Shown: positions 8,284 to 17,591 of the stretch, piece by piece
How positions within the stretch are numbered: the stretch's first letter is position 1
Layout of the letters: each line of letters opens with the position of its first letter
Assembly (NCBI RefSeq): GCF_003721595.1
Contig: NZ_RJJR01000014.1
Coordinates: 1 to 64,000 of the forward strand
Length of the DNA: 64,000 nucleotides
Source of the DNA: Hanamia caeni
Lineage (GTDB): Bacteria > Bacteroidota > Bacteroidia > Chitinophagales > Chitinophagaceae
Direction: 5' to 3'
Program-made: the position numbers and the translations under genes
The notes under the pieces: model-generated
What the model was told of the DNA's origin: nothing
The model's input: the letters and a program-made list of their open reading frames with translations, nothing else
Databases searched by the model: none

Positions 8284-8508
8284 ATGTTAACAATCTCCAT
8301 TCCCGACGAAATTGACATACAATTATCCTCGATTACAGAAGATAAAAAAGAATTTATTATTCAAGCCGTAAGGCAAAAAATTGCAAAACAGATAAAGACA
8401 ATTTCAAAAGAGCAATTAGCTAAAGAATATGCCGATAGCGCTGAGGAAAATACTCAGATTACAAAAGAGTTCATTAATGTAGATAACGAAAACTGGAATG
8501 ACTATTAA
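8284..8508 (+). CDS. Antitoxin partner of MazF-type toxin
   Basis: 74 residues, acidic C-terminal half (EENTQITKEF...NENWNDY). The N-terminal ~30 residues (MLTISIPDEI...) suggest a short strand and a ribbon-helix-helix-like DNA-binding region, while the tail would wrap the toxin. The assignment rests mainly on position: it overlaps the toxin gene by 11 bases, the usual antitoxin-first order. It should neutralise the toxin and repress the operon. ATG 8284 is preferred over TTG at 8257, which overlaps the -7 box. Confidence 0.7.
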   Translation: MLTISIPDEIDIQLSSITEDKKEFIIQAVRQKIAKQIKTISKEQLAKEYADSAEENTQITKEFINVDNENWNDY

Positions 8509-8836
8509 AAGAGGATTTATTTATTTCGCCGCGCTGGATCCAACACAAGGAAGTGAGATAAACAAAACCAGGCCGGTTTTTGTTATTTCAAATGACATCA
8601 ATAACCAATATTCCAATACAGTCACAATAATTCCTATTACTTCAAATACAAAAGCTGTCAGGGCTTTTGAAGTTTTTGTTCCACGATATGAAGGTAATCT
8701 TCCTAAAGATTCTAAAATTAAATGCGATCAAATAAGAACCATTGACAAAACGAGGATTCTAAATGAAGTTGGAGAGCTTTCTGATAGATTTATAGCAGAT
8801 ATCGAAACAGCACTCAGGAAACATCTTGATATTTAA
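8498..8836 (+). CDS. mazF: MazF/PemK-family endoribonuclease toxin
   Basis: 112 residues, the normal MazF length. It shows the family N-terminus RGFIYFAALDPTQGSE, the KTRPVFVISND strand and the PITSN motif. MazF proteins cleave single-stranded RNA at short sequences and arrest translation when the antitoxin is degraded. The gene appears intact. It starts inside the antitoxin gene, which suggests translational coupling. Confidence 0.88.
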   Translation: MTIKRGFIYFAALDPTQGSEINKTRPVFVISNDINNQYSNTVTIIPITSNTKAVRAFEVFVPRYEGNLPKDSKIKCDQIRTIDKTRILNEVGELSDRFIADIETALRKHLDI

Positions 8837-8983
8837 TTCCTGTTTGCATAACTTTTCTTTTACTCGCAAGGTTGTAAATTGCATACTCCTACGGCCCTTT
8901 CAAATCAATTCGCCATATAAAACTGCGGACGGCCAGCCGGAAGCCAGTGTGCAGCTTACCTTAATAATCCTTTACACACGATA

Positions 8984-9997
8984 TTATAAACCGGTTATTA
9001 CTGAAATTGTTTCCTTCACCATTTCTTCAGTCACATCCAAATGCAATACCATCCTTATCTGCGTGGCTGAAATTGCCATCACTAAAATGTTGTTTTCTTT
9101 AAGTTTTCCGGTTAAGGATTGAGCAGAATATTTCCCTTTTACTTCAAAAATGATAATATTGGTTTCAACGGGATACATATTTCCGATAAAATCTTTTTCG
9201 CTCAATGCAGCTACAATTTGCTGTGCGTGGCGATGATCAAGCGCCAAGCGTTCAATATTATTTTCGAGCGCATATATTCCCGCGGCTGCGAGATAGCCGG
9301 CCTGCCTCATTCCGCCGCCAAACACCTTACGGACACGCCGGGCTTTTTTAATAAAATCTTTAGTGCCCAGCAAAACGCTTCCTACCGGAGCGCCAAGGCC
9401 TTTGCTGAGGCAAATTGAAATGCTGTTAAATATCGCCCCATATTCTTTGGGAGTTTCATTTTTGGCAATTAGCGCATTGAAGAGGCGCGCACCATCCAAA
9501 TGCAGCATAAGATTATATTCCAGGCATACTTGTTTGATTTCCTGGATATCGCGCATTTCGTAACAACTGCCGCCACCACGGTTAGCGGTATTTTCAAGGC
9601 TTACCAATTTTGAATTCGCTTTATGAATATCAATCGGATTGACGGCTTCCCGTACCTGGCTGGCTTTTATTCTGCCTAAATTGCCATTAACCGGCTTTAC
9701 CTGGCAGCCCGAATTAAAAGCAATGCCGCCTCCTTCGTAAATATATACATGGCTCAGCTTATCACAAATCACTTCGTCACCAGGTTGTGTATGACATTTT
9801 ATGGCAATTTGGTTGGTCATAGTGCCGCTGGCGCAAAATAATCCCGCCTCCATTCCAAACATTTCGGCAAGCATCAGTTGTAATTTATTTACCGTAGGAT
9901 CTTCTTCAAAAACATCATCACCTACTTCTGCATCATACATTGCCTGTAGCATGGCTTCGGTCGGTTTGGTAAACGTATCAGACCTAAAATCAATCAT
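8984..9997 (-). CDS. ltaE: Low-specificity L-threonine aldolase
   Basis: A PLP enzyme splitting threonine (and allo-threonine) to glycine and acetaldehyde. 337 residues, the usual length. The family start MIDFRSDTFTKP, the glycine-rich EGGGIAF stretch, LHLDGARLFNA (Asp binding the pyridine nitrogen) and the PLP lysine in SICLSKGLGAPVGS near residue 200 are all present. It is a single-gene unit. Its -7 box lies only 14 bases from the ATG. Confidence 0.92.
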   Translation of the reverse strand: MIDFRSDTFTKPTEAMLQAMYDAEVGDDVFEEDPTVNKLQLMLAEMFGMEAGLFCASGTMTNQIAIKCHTQPGDEVICDKLSHVYIYEGGGIAFNSGCQVKPVNGNLGRIKASQVREAVNPIDIHKANSKLVSLENTANRGGGSCYEMRDIQEIKQVCLEYNLMLHLDGARLFNALIAKNETPKEYGAIFNSISICLSKGLGAPVGSVLLGTKDFIKKARRVRKVFGGGMRQAGYLAAAGIYALENNIERLALDHRHAQQIVAALSEKDFIGNMYPVETNIIIFEVKGKYSAQSLTGKLKENNILVMAISATQIRMVLHLDVTEEMVKETISVITGL

Positions 9998-10325
9998 GAG
10001 CGGTTTTTGGGCAAAATTATTGCATTAATGTTTATGGAAAAGTAAGAGGCATGTCATTAGATTCCTGTGATATGCTTCTGATAAGCGTTTAATTAGCGCT
10101 TGTCAATTGATGGATATTAATTTGAGTTTCAGGAATATACAAACTTTAAATGAAAATCAAAAAAAACAATAAAATATTATATTTCAAACATTTATTTGCC
10201 TGAAGATTATGAACTTCCAATATTGCGTTGTAACTTTGCACAGGTTTGTAGAAATAGAAATTAACATATCTTTAGAAACTTTTCCCCAATAAAAATTGTC
10301 TAATCACTATTAATTATATATACAA
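9998..10325. other. Divergent intergenic region, ltaE / sigma factor
   Basis: On the minus strand, TAATTTTG (10012-10019) is the likely -7 box of ltaE. On the plus strand, TAACTTTG (10231-10238) is a likely -7 box for the sigma factor gene, which would then have a leader of about 80 bases. Neither has a clear -33 partner. An AAGCG / CGCTT pair near 10083-10101 is too weak to interpret. No gene is seen. Confidence 0.5.
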
Positions 10326-11183
10326 ATGAGGCAACTTAAAATTGCTACGCAGATTACTAACCGTGACTCACAAGCGGTTGAAAAGTATCTGCAGGAAATT
10401 TCAAAAATTGGGATGATTACTCCGGAGGAGGAAACTATTTTAGCACAGAAGATAAAAATGGGCGACCAGAGAGCATTAGAGCGTCTCACAACAGCCAACC
10501 TACGATTCGTAGTTTCTGTAGCAAAACAGTACCAACACCAGGGGCTTTCATTAAGTGATCTTATTAACGAGGGTAACCTCGGATTAATTAAAGCGGCACA
10601 ACGCTTCGATGAAACCAAAGGTTTCAAATTTATTTCATACGCTGTGTGGTGGATTCGCCAATCAATACTACAGGCGTTGGCAGAGCAGGGCAGATTAGTC
10701 CGCCTGCCTCAAAATAAAATTGGCACATATAACAAAGCGAACAAAGCTTACATGGCTTTTGAGCAGGAACATGAAAGAGAGCCTTCTACGGAAGAACTTT
10801 CTGAAATACTCGAAATGAGCGAAACCGAGATTAACAATATTTTTCAGAGCAATACCCGGCATACTTCTTTGGATGCGCCGGTTCATGAAGCTGAAGATGT
10901 TGCGATGGGCGATTTATTAAAAGGCGCAGGCGAAACTGATGAAGATGTAATGCACGATTCATTAAAAAATGAAATCCGCCGTGTGTTGAAATCTCTCAGT
11001 CCGCGTGAAGCTGAAATCGTAAATGCTTATTTTGGCCTGGATGGAGAAAACGGAGTGACTATTGAACAAATAGGACAGAAATACGACCTTACCAAAGAAC
11101 GTATCCGCCAGATTAAAGAAAGGGCAATCAAGCGTTTGCAAAAAGCCCGCTACAGCAGTGCGCTCAAAGCTTATTTAGGATAA
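10326..11183 (+). CDS. rpoD: Primary RNA polymerase sigma factor (sigma-70)
   Basis: 285 residues, the short primary form typical of Bacteroidetes, which lacks the long region 1.1. Region 1.2 is near residues 12-40. Region 2 covers core binding and the -7 recognition helix, with FISYAVWWIRQSILQAL. Region 3 follows, and region 4 carries the helix-turn-helix TIEQIGQKYDLTKERIRQIKERA. It directs RNA polymerase to housekeeping promoters of the TTTG / TAnnTTTG type found in this window. It stands alone, with a strong terminator behind it. Confidence 0.93.
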   Translation: MRQLKIATQITNRDSQAVEKYLQEISKIGMITPEEETILAQKIKMGDQRALERLTTANLRFVVSVAKQYQHQGLSLSDLINEGNLGLIKAAQRFDETKGFKFISYAVWWIRQSILQALAEQGRLVRLPQNKIGTYNKANKAYMAFEQEHEREPSTEELSEILEMSETEINNIFQSNTRHTSLDAPVHEAEDVAMGDLLKGAGETDEDVMHDSLKNEIRRVLKSLSPREAEIVNAYFGLDGENGVTIEQIGQKYDLTKERIRQIKERAIKRLQKARYSSALKAYLG

Positions 11184-11205
11184 CAAACGATTAAGCTATC
11201 ATACT

Positions 11206-11236
11206 AAAAGCCGTTCCACAAGAGCGGCTTTTTTTT
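11206..11236 (+). terminator. Terminator between the sigma factor and a convergent gene
   Basis: AAAGCCGTTC pairs with GAGCGGCTTT (one G-T wobble) around a 5-base loop, followed by eight T. The T run overlaps the last codons of the convergent lipoprotein gene, so the hairpin probably serves both strands. Confidence 0.85.
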
Positions 11237-11435
11237 ATCTCCTTAAAACAGCAGGAAGATTTTCAGCTTCTTTTTTTGATGTGTCGGGGTTTACATGATG
11301 TTTGGCTGGCAATACGGTATCTGCTTTTGTTGGAGTTCCACGCATAATATCATGATCAAGAGCGCTGCCGTTTGGCCGGCATGAGGCAAAAAACAATGTA
11401 AGAGCAACAATTGCGCAAATTCTAAATACTTTCAT
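11235..11435 (-). CDS. Small lipoprotein, unknown
   Basis: 66 residues. A lipoprotein signal ends in LTLFFASC, with the lipidated Cys at 19. The rest is polar and without a recognised domain. The ATG at 11435 is chosen because it places the signal peptide at the N-terminus; a longer frame would put 17 basic residues in front of it. It is convergent with the sigma factor gene and shares its terminator. Confidence 0.6.
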   Translation of the reverse strand: MKVFRICAIVALTLFFASCRPNGSALDHDIMRGTPTKADTVLPAKHHVNPDTSKKEAENLPAVLRR

Positions 11436-11781
11436 CCAATTTTTTTTTAAGTTTTTAATATACCGTTTCTTACTTTGGCGCTTCAAACTTCCGATAAAAA
11501 AACTAAATCTTAAAATATTTTACTGCAACATAATGCTGTACAGGATTCTACAGAATTAAATCCGGTCATATTTTGAACAGATTGTTGTCGGCACGCGCCA
11601 TCAAAATCAAAAATGTCTTTACAAATTTTTTTTGTTGCGAACTTGGTAAGCTTCATTTAAAATCAATAAAAAACCAGGAACAGTAAACCGGCTTTTACAC
11701 CAATTTTTTATTCTATATTGGTGCAGATTGGGTAAAAATTCATCGGCATAATTTTTGGTTTGTTGGATTAAAATATTCCAA
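11436..11781. other. Intergenic region between two divergent lipoprotein genes
   Basis: AT-rich, with no open frame worth naming and no perfect TAnnTTTG box. Nothing specific is seen. Confidence 0.5.
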
Positions 11782-12180
11782 ATGATAAGAAAGGCGTTGG
11801 TGGTTGCATTGGCATTTTCCGGTATGCTGATAATCGGTTGCAGTAAAAAAACAGTTCCCACAAAAACCGCTTCTGTTACACCGGTTAAAAATGAGAAGCC
11901 GGAAACGCCTGCTAAAAAAGTAATTCCGGCACCTGAGCCTCCAAAGGCTGATACCGCTGCGGCAGAACCCACTGCCGAAAAACCCGCGCCAAAGCCACCG
12001 GCCAAAGCTGATTTCCCAAAGGTGATTAGCGTTAATGATGGTGCAGCCAGCAAAAGCGTTGATGGACGATTATTTTATGACGTTTTAGGCCACAGGTATT
12101 GGAAGAATTACAGTGATGGTAAATACTATTTGTTTGATAAATCCATGTACAACAATCCTGATTTTAAGCCGCCAAAATAA
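11782..12180 (+). CDS. Proline- and lysine-rich lipoprotein, unknown
   Basis: 132 residues. The lipobox LIIGC has its Cys at residue 20. Next comes a long low-complexity linker of Lys, Pro, Ala, Glu and Thr (about 21-85), then a small folded tail with DGRLFYDVLGHRYWKNYSDGKYYLFD. The architecture (lipid anchor, extended linker, short tail) suits a surface or peptidoglycan-spanning lipoprotein. No family is recognised. The start at 11782 is set by the signal peptide; a TTG nine codons upstream is less likely. Confidence 0.65.
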   Translation: MIRKALVVALAFSGMLIIGCSKKTVPTKTASVTPVKNEKPETPAKKVIPAPEPPKADTAAAEPTAEKPAPKPPAKADFPKVISVNDGAASKSVDGRLFYDVLGHRYWKNYSDGKYYLFDKSMYNNPDFKPPK

Positions 12181-12407
12181 TTTCAAATTTTTTTCCAGGG
12201 TAATCAGCCGGTAAAATAGCCAATTTATGGGCCATTTTGCGGAGGTGTTTTATCTTTCGTAATTGCCCCGGCTGTCTTGCGCAGATTTTGGAAGAATCTT
12301 TACATAGCCATGCTGATAATTGATGTACCTTTGAATGAATCGTAACCAGCCGGTTGCGTTTTATTCAATCACGATCGATAAGATCAAAAAAAAATCAAAA
12401 AAAATTT

Positions 12408-12848
12408 ATGGCTGAAACCTGGAATAAGAAAGAAAGAGAAAAGAAAAAACGACAAAATAAAAAAGAAAAAGCTGAAAGAAGGCAGGAGCGTAAGGAAAAT
12501 AAAAGCGCTGAATTTGAAGATATGATTGCTTATATAGATGAAAACGGAAACTTATCTTCGACTCCGCCGGATCCCAAGAAAAAATTTTCCATTAAAGTAG
12601 AAGATATTGAGATTGGGGTTCCAAAACAGGAAGCCTTAAACCCCGAAGACCTCATAAGAACGGGAGTTGTTACTTTTTTCAATAATGAAAAAGGGTATGG
12701 GTTTATAAAAGATAAAGAAAGCGATGAAAGGGTTTTTGTTCATATTAATTCTTTATCAGAGCCGATTCAGGAAAATGCTATTGTTTCCTTTGAAACAGAA
12801 ACAGGCCCTAAAGGCCTCAGTGCAATAAATGTTAAGCTGATTAAGTAG
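12408..12848 (+). CDS. Cold-shock-domain protein with basic N-terminal extension
   Basis: 146 residues. The first ~45 are almost all charged (KKEREKKKRQNKKEKAERR...), a helical RNA-binding extension common in Bacteroidetes members. The cold-shock domain covers about 84-146, with RNP1 KGYGFIKD and RNP2 VFVHI. It likely binds single-stranded RNA. The ATG at 12408 (MAETWNKKEREKKK) matches the family start; an upstream in-frame GTG or TTG start is not supported. It is a single-gene unit between a lipoprotein and msrA. Confidence 0.85.
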   Translation: MAETWNKKEREKKKRQNKKEKAERRQERKENKSAEFEDMIAYIDENGNLSSTPPDPKKKFSIKVEDIEIGVPKQEALNPEDLIRTGVVTFFNNEKGYGFIKDKESDERVFVHINSLSEPIQENAIVSFETETGPKGLSAINVKLIK

Positions 12849-12934
12849 GCTGCCTTCAACGATTTGGACAGCCAAAATAAAAATTAAAGCCATTTATTGA
12901 TTCACTATGAATGTGTACTTTAATATTTACAATT

Positions 12935-13489
12935 ATGAACGAACAAGAGAACCTGGAAATAGCCACTTTCGCCAATGGATGCTTTTGGTGTACAGAAGCA
13001 GTTTTCCAGGAATTGAAAGGCGTAAAAAAAGTGACAAGCGGCTATTCGGGCGGGCATGTTGAAAATCCGACCTACGAGCAGGTTTGCGCCAAAAATACCG
13101 GCCATGCAGAATCCCTGCGTATAGAATATGATCCCCAACAAATTTCTTTTGATGAACTATTGGAAGTATTTTGGAAAACTCATGATCCAACCACGCTTAA
13201 CAGGCAGGGAAACGACGTGGGTCCTCAATACAGGAGCGTTGTTTTTTACCACAATCAAGAGCAAAAAGAAAAAGCCGAAAAATACAAGAATGAATTAGAT
13301 GCAAGCGGCATATTTGATGCACCAATCGTCACAACGATTGAACCTTTTACCGTTTTTTATCCTGCAGAGGATTACCACTCAAATTATTACAAGAGAAACC
13401 CATCACAGTCTTATTGCTACTATGTAATAAAGCCAAAGATGGAAAAATTCAAAAAGATTTTCGGAGATAAAATTAAAATGCCAGCCTGA
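12935..13489 (+). CDS. msrA: Peptide-methionine (S)-S-oxide reductase
   Basis: Repairs methionine-S-sulfoxide in proteins. 184 residues. The active-site motif GCFWC has catalytic Cys16. The GYSGG, GHAES and EDYHSNYYKRNP stretches are also conserved. No MsrB domain is fused. The start MNEQENLEIATFANG is chosen for family fit. Its TGA stop directly abuts the stop of the convergent PAS gene, with no bases between. Confidence 0.93.
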   Translation: MNEQENLEIATFANGCFWCTEAVFQELKGVKKVTSGYSGGHVENPTYEQVCAKNTGHAESLRIEYDPQQISFDELLEVFWKTHDPTTLNRQGNDVGPQYRSVVFYHNQEQKEKAEKYKNELDASGIFDAPIVTTIEPFTVFYPAEDYHSNYYKRNPSQSYCYYVIKPKMEKFKKIFGDKIKMPA

Positions 13490-13972
13490 TTAACCGTTAA
13501 GGTTCCACCGCGCAGAAATGTGTTCGGAAATGTTTACCACAGTATTCATAAACCGCCTTTCTCCTTTATCAGATTGATACAACACTGAAGAAATACGGCA
13601 TGGGAAGATTTCACGGGATTTTTTTATGCCACGTACCTCGGCCCTGGCTATGCCTTTTTCATTCATTTCATCTATAAAAGTTATAAAAGAGCTATCCATT
13701 GACTTGAAAAAGTCATCTGCTTTTATTTTTTCAATCTCTGAAGGCGCATAGCCGAAAAGAGATGAAAACTTTTCATTGAACTTGATAATGTTGCCATTAA
13801 AATCTCCAACAAACATCGGATGAAAAGCGCTTTCATAAACCGCATCATACAATTGTTCCGGCGAAATCAGGTCAGGATTTTTGAAGGATTCCGGCGTAGG
13901 AGATTGAATGTGAAGCTGTGTCGCATGTAGTTTTACGATTGGCCTGGGCATAAGGTAATTAAGGTTGTTCAT
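13490..13972 (-). CDS. Stand-alone PAS-domain protein
   Basis: 160 residues. A single PAS domain spans about 45-155 (AFHPMFVGDFNGNIIKFNEKFSSLFGY, then a PAC-like C-terminal part ending VVNISEH). There is no kinase, cyclase or DNA-binding output, so it must act through a partner or as a small ligand or redox sensor. The first 40 residues are unstructured. Its stop abuts the msrA stop, and an inverted repeat sits 11 bases upstream of the start. No partner gene is adjacent. Confidence 0.75.
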   Translation of the reverse strand: MNNLNYLMPRPIVKLHATQLHIQSPTPESFKNPDLISPEQLYDAVYESAFHPMFVGDFNGNIIKFNEKFSSLFGYAPSEIEKIKADDFFKSMDSSFITFIDEMNEKGIARAEVRGIKKSREIFPCRISSVLYQSDKGERRFMNTVVNISEHISARWNLNG

Positions 13973-13982
13973 GATATGTTTT

Positions 13983-14001
13983 TATAGGGGTTATCCCTAT
14001 A
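13983..14001. promoter_or_regulatory. Inverted repeat upstream of the PAS gene
   Basis: TATAGGG-GTTAT-CCCTATA is a perfect 7-bp inverted repeat ending 11 bases from the start codon. That position suits an operator or a short leader hairpin. Confidence 0.4.
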
Positions 14002-14069
14002 GTTGCAATTACCATGCTAAAATTTTTCACATGGCATCCGTTTTTTACACACATAAATCACAAAGCAAA

Positions 14070-15725
14070 TTAATTTTCCAGCTTTACCTTTCTTAATTCG
14101 AGCAAATTCAGGCCGTTTGGAACAAAATTTTTAACGTAAGGCTGAACCAGCCAAATTACCATATCATACCACAGAGGCACTACCGGCGCGTCTTTTATCA
14201 TTATCTGGTCGGCCTGCTGATAAATTTTATATCGGGTACTGTCATTTTTTTCGGATAAGGATTTTTCATATAATTTATCGAAGGCCGGATTATTGTATCG
14301 TGTATAATTCGGTGGGGCAGGATTTTTACTGTAGAAAACACTTAAGAAATTTTCTGCATCCGGATAGTCAGCTATCCAGCTTCCGCGAAAAAACAGAGCT
14401 TCGGATTTTGCAGTCTGCTCCAGCAATAAACTTTTTTGCACTACTTCCACATTAATTGTAATGCCAATTTGCAGCAGTTCGTTGGCAATATAGCTGGCAA
14501 TATCCGCATACAGAGGCACCGTAAGAAGCTTAAATTCCGGAAGTCCTCTTCCATTGGGAAATCCGGCTTCTTTAAGAAGCTGCAAAGCCTTTTGCGGATT
14601 ATATTCATAGCCCTTTACAGCGCCGGAGTCAAAGGAAGGAAACGCGGCGGGGATAAATCCGCTTTCCGCAGCCGTGCCCATTGAATTGCGTATGTAAAGA
14701 ATCATTTTTTTCCTGTTGAATCCATAGTTGAATGCTTTGCGGATGCGTACATCTTTCAAAGGCGAATTCCTTACCAATGGCAGGGAACTATCACATAAAA
14801 ATCCCAAATATTCTATGGTAAGTGCAGGATGGGTTACCAAATTTATTTTTCCCTTCCAGTCACTTCTAAGTTGCCCGGATTTGGTAAGCACTTCATCTTT
14901 AAATGACGGATCAATTTCGTTGATAAAGTCAAGCCTTTTTTGCTGAAATTCTAAAAATTCGGTTGCTTTATTTTGGAGAAAGTTGATTTTAATTCCGTTA
15001 AGATAGGGAAGCCTTACGCCATCGCTGTCTTTCTCAAAATATCGCGGATTTTTTTTGAGCACCATCGCCTGGTCTTCCTCCCAGGCGACCATTTCAAAAG
15101 GGCCGGTGCCACAGGGATGGCGGCGAAAATCTTTTCCGTATTTTTCCACTACTTCCTTGGGTACTACTGAGCAATACTGCATGCTCATCACACCCAATAT
15201 CGGCTGAAAAGGCTTCAATAATTTTAACTGGAAAGTAGTATCATCTACCGCTTTGAACGGCTCCGTAGTATCCACGCGCCCATTGAAAATCCATGCGCCG
15301 CTGCTGGCAATGCTTTTATCCAGTATGCGCGAGAAACTGTATACCACATCGGCAGCCGTCATCTTTCTTCCCTTGCCGCCGGGGAATGCTTCGTTATCCT
15401 GGAAATACACATCGTTGCGAAGATGAAAAGTAAACACGAGATTATCTGCCGAAATATCCCAGCTTTTAGCCAGCGATGGCACAAGATTTAAATTATTGTC
15501 TATTTGAACAAGCGTATTATAAATCTGGTGTACGGCCCACATGATAGATTGATTTTTTGCAAATGCAGGATCAAGCGTAGCGATACCTGATTGTTCATTA
15601 TACCTGAAAATATTTTTATCATCAGAATGATGGGAACAGGAGCATAGAACCATTACACTATAAAAAAACCACAACCCAAAAACTATCTTTTTACCGGCCT
15701 TCGACATTTGCTTTTTTAACTTCAT
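14070..15725 (-). CDS. ABC transporter substrate-binding lipoprotein, peptide type (SBP family 5)
   Basis: 551 residues. The signal is followed by a VLCSC lipobox region (Cys28 or Cys30). The family 5 fold is recognised from TLDPAFAKNQSIMWAVHQIYNTLV, the LVFTFHLRNDVYFQDN signature near 100-115, and the C-terminal NYTRYNNPAFDKLYEKS and DAPVVPLWY. The family captures oligopeptides, or sometimes other solutes, for an ABC importer. No permease or ATPase genes lie beside it, which is common in Bacteroidetes. It is divergent from the M1 peptidase gene, which suggests a link to peptide nutrition. Confidence 0.85.
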   Translation of the reverse strand: MKLKKQMSKAGKKIVFGLWFFYSVMVLCSCSHHSDDKNIFRYNEQSGIATLDPAFAKNQSIMWAVHQIYNTLVQIDNNLNLVPSLAKSWDISADNLVFTFHLRNDVYFQDNEAFPGGKGRKMTAADVVYSFSRILDKSIASSGAWIFNGRVDTTEPFKAVDDTTFQLKLLKPFQPILGVMSMQYCSVVPKEVVEKYGKDFRRHPCGTGPFEMVAWEEDQAMVLKKNPRYFEKDSDGVRLPYLNGIKINFLQNKATEFLEFQQKRLDFINEIDPSFKDEVLTKSGQLRSDWKGKINLVTHPALTIEYLGFLCDSSLPLVRNSPLKDVRIRKAFNYGFNRKKMILYIRNSMGTAAESGFIPAAFPSFDSGAVKGYEYNPQKALQLLKEAGFPNGRGLPEFKLLTVPLYADIASYIANELLQIGITINVEVVQKSLLLEQTAKSEALFFRGSWIADYPDAENFLSVFYSKNPAPPNYTRYNNPAFDKLYEKSLSEKNDSTRYKIYQQADQIMIKDAPVVPLWYDMVIWLVQPYVKNFVPNGLNLLELRKVKLEN

Positions 15726-15754
15726 CTTTGTCTATAAAAAAATAAATTTAATAA

Positions 15755-17488
15755 ATGAAAAAGACAATCGTTGTTTTAACTGGAATGCTTCTCAGCTTTC
15801 ACGCGATTCAGGCACAGCAGTTTACGCGCGCGGATACTTTGAGAGGAAGCAACGGTCCCGGAAGAAGCTGGTGGAATGCTACAAAATACGATCTGCACCT
15901 GGATTTCAATTTGAACGATAGCGCTATACAGGGATACAATGTGATTAGCTACCAGTCGCTTAATAATGACCATGCCGGTTTTTTTCAGATAGACTTGCAG
16001 GAACCCTTGGAAATGGATTCAGCAATTTTAGAAACCGGCAACACGCAATATCCGTTGAAAAAACAGAAACTATCTTTTACCAGGGAAGGAAACGCATTTT
16101 TTGTATACCTCCCGGGCCAGGCGCCGATCATTACAAGGAAACATGATATCAACACGATTATGCCTACATCCAAAAACCCGGGTGAATCGCCGGTTCAGAA
16201 ACAGGATTCCGTTTCCAACCTGGTGATTTATTATCACGGAAAACCAAGGATAGCCAAAAAAGCGCCATGGGATGGCGGTTTTGTGTATAGCAGCGATAAG
16301 TCGGGAAATCCGTGGGTAGGCGTTGCCTGCCAGGGCCTTGGCGCAAGTGTTTGGTATCCCTGCAAAGATTACCAGGCCGATGAACCTGATAGCGCAGAAA
16401 TGCATTTTAGCGTACCTGAAAACCTGATGTGCATCAGTAATGGAAGATTAAGAAATATTGATTCTTCACACAACGGAAAAAACGTGTACACATGGGCGGT
16501 AGTTAACCCGATAAATAATTATGACATTACTTTTTACATTGGCAGGTTTGTTCATTTTGGACAGATATACAACGGAGAAAAAGGGCCGCTCACCATGGAT
16601 TACTGGGTGCTTGACTCAAATCTTACCAAGGCTAAGAAACAATTTCAGGAGGCGCCCAGGATGATGAAAGCATTTGAGCATTGGTTTGGTCCGTATCCTT
16701 TTTACGAAGATGGTTATAAGTTGGTAGACGCGCCCTACCTTGGAATGGAGCACCAGAGCGCGGTTGGATATGGCAATCATTATGAGAACGGTTATCTTGG
16801 CCGCGACCTGTCGCACACAGGCTGGGGATTAAAATGGGATTTCATCATCGTACATGAAAGTGCGCACGAGTGGTTTGGCAATAATATTACTTCTAAAGAT
16901 TTGGCAGATATGTGGGTTCATGAATCTTTTGCCAATTATGCCGAAACACTTTTTACGGGTTATTATTATGGCAAAAAAGCGGGTGATGAATATGTGATTG
17001 GCGTTAGAAAAAATATTCTGAACGACAAGCCGGTAATAGCCCCTTATGGCGTAAATGAAGAGGGTAGTGGCGATATGTATTACAAAGGTGGAAATATGCT
17101 TCATACCATCCGGCAGATAATCAATAACGATGAAAAATTCAGAAACATTCTGAGAGGCTTAAACAAAAAGTTTTATCATCAGACGGTAACTGGCGAAGAG
17201 GTAGAACAATACATAAGTAAAGAATCAGGGATCGACTTTACAAAAGTGTTTGAGCAATATCTTACTACTACCAAGGTGCCTGAGCTTGTAGTAAAATATG
17301 AGTTAGGAAAACCTTTTTTCAAATGGGAAAATTGTGTAGACGGATTTGATATGCCCTTAAAAATTTATAATCAGAAAGGAAAACCGTTTATCATTCATCC
17401 AACCAATAAATTTCTCAGCGCTCCCAAAGGCGTTTCTACTATTAAACCGGATGACAATTATTATGTAAATTTAAAAGTGATAAAATGA
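15755..17488 (+). CDS. Secreted M1-family zinc metallopeptidase
   Basis: 577 residues, a short M1 form. A signal peptide is at 1-20 (ends AIQAQ). An N-terminal beta domain leads to YLGMEHQSAVGY near 330, the M1 exopeptidase motif, with His where most have Asn (GMEN). The zinc site is HESAHEW (His367, Glu368, His371) with the third ligand Glu390 in ESFANYAE. It should release N-terminal residues from peptides in the periplasm or outside. Only 29 bases separate it from the divergent peptide-binding lipoprotein gene. Confidence 0.88.
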   Translation: MKKTIVVLTGMLLSFHAIQAQQFTRADTLRGSNGPGRSWWNATKYDLHLDFNLNDSAIQGYNVISYQSLNNDHAGFFQIDLQEPLEMDSAILETGNTQYPLKKQKLSFTREGNAFFVYLPGQAPIITRKHDINTIMPTSKNPGESPVQKQDSVSNLVIYYHGKPRIAKKAPWDGGFVYSSDKSGNPWVGVACQGLGASVWYPCKDYQADEPDSAEMHFSVPENLMCISNGRLRNIDSSHNGKNVYTWAVVNPINNYDITFYIGRFVHFGQIYNGEKGPLTMDYWVLDSNLTKAKKQFQEAPRMMKAFEHWFGPYPFYEDGYKLVDAPYLGMEHQSAVGYGNHYENGYLGRDLSHTGWGLKWDFIIVHESAHEWFGNNITSKDLADMWVHESFANYAETLFTGYYYGKKAGDEYVIGVRKNILNDKPVIAPYGVNEEGSGDMYYKGGNMLHTIRQIINNDEKFRNILRGLNKKFYHQTVTGEEVEQYISKESGIDFTKVFEQYLTTTKVPELVVKYELGKPFFKWENCVDGFDMPLKIYNQKGKPFIIHPTNKFLSAPKGVSTIKPDDNYYVNLKVIK

Positions 17489-17591
17489 TGCCGGTTGTTA
17501 GAAATAAAAAATCAATTATTTGTGTGTTTACTGTACTTTGCCTTAATCTCAACAAAATCTTAATGGCTTCTGACGCCGCTGAATCACGATC

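Noticed and set aside
8826..9122. 98-codon frame overlapping the ltaE end
   Set aside because: Mostly antisense to ltaE and without family-like features.
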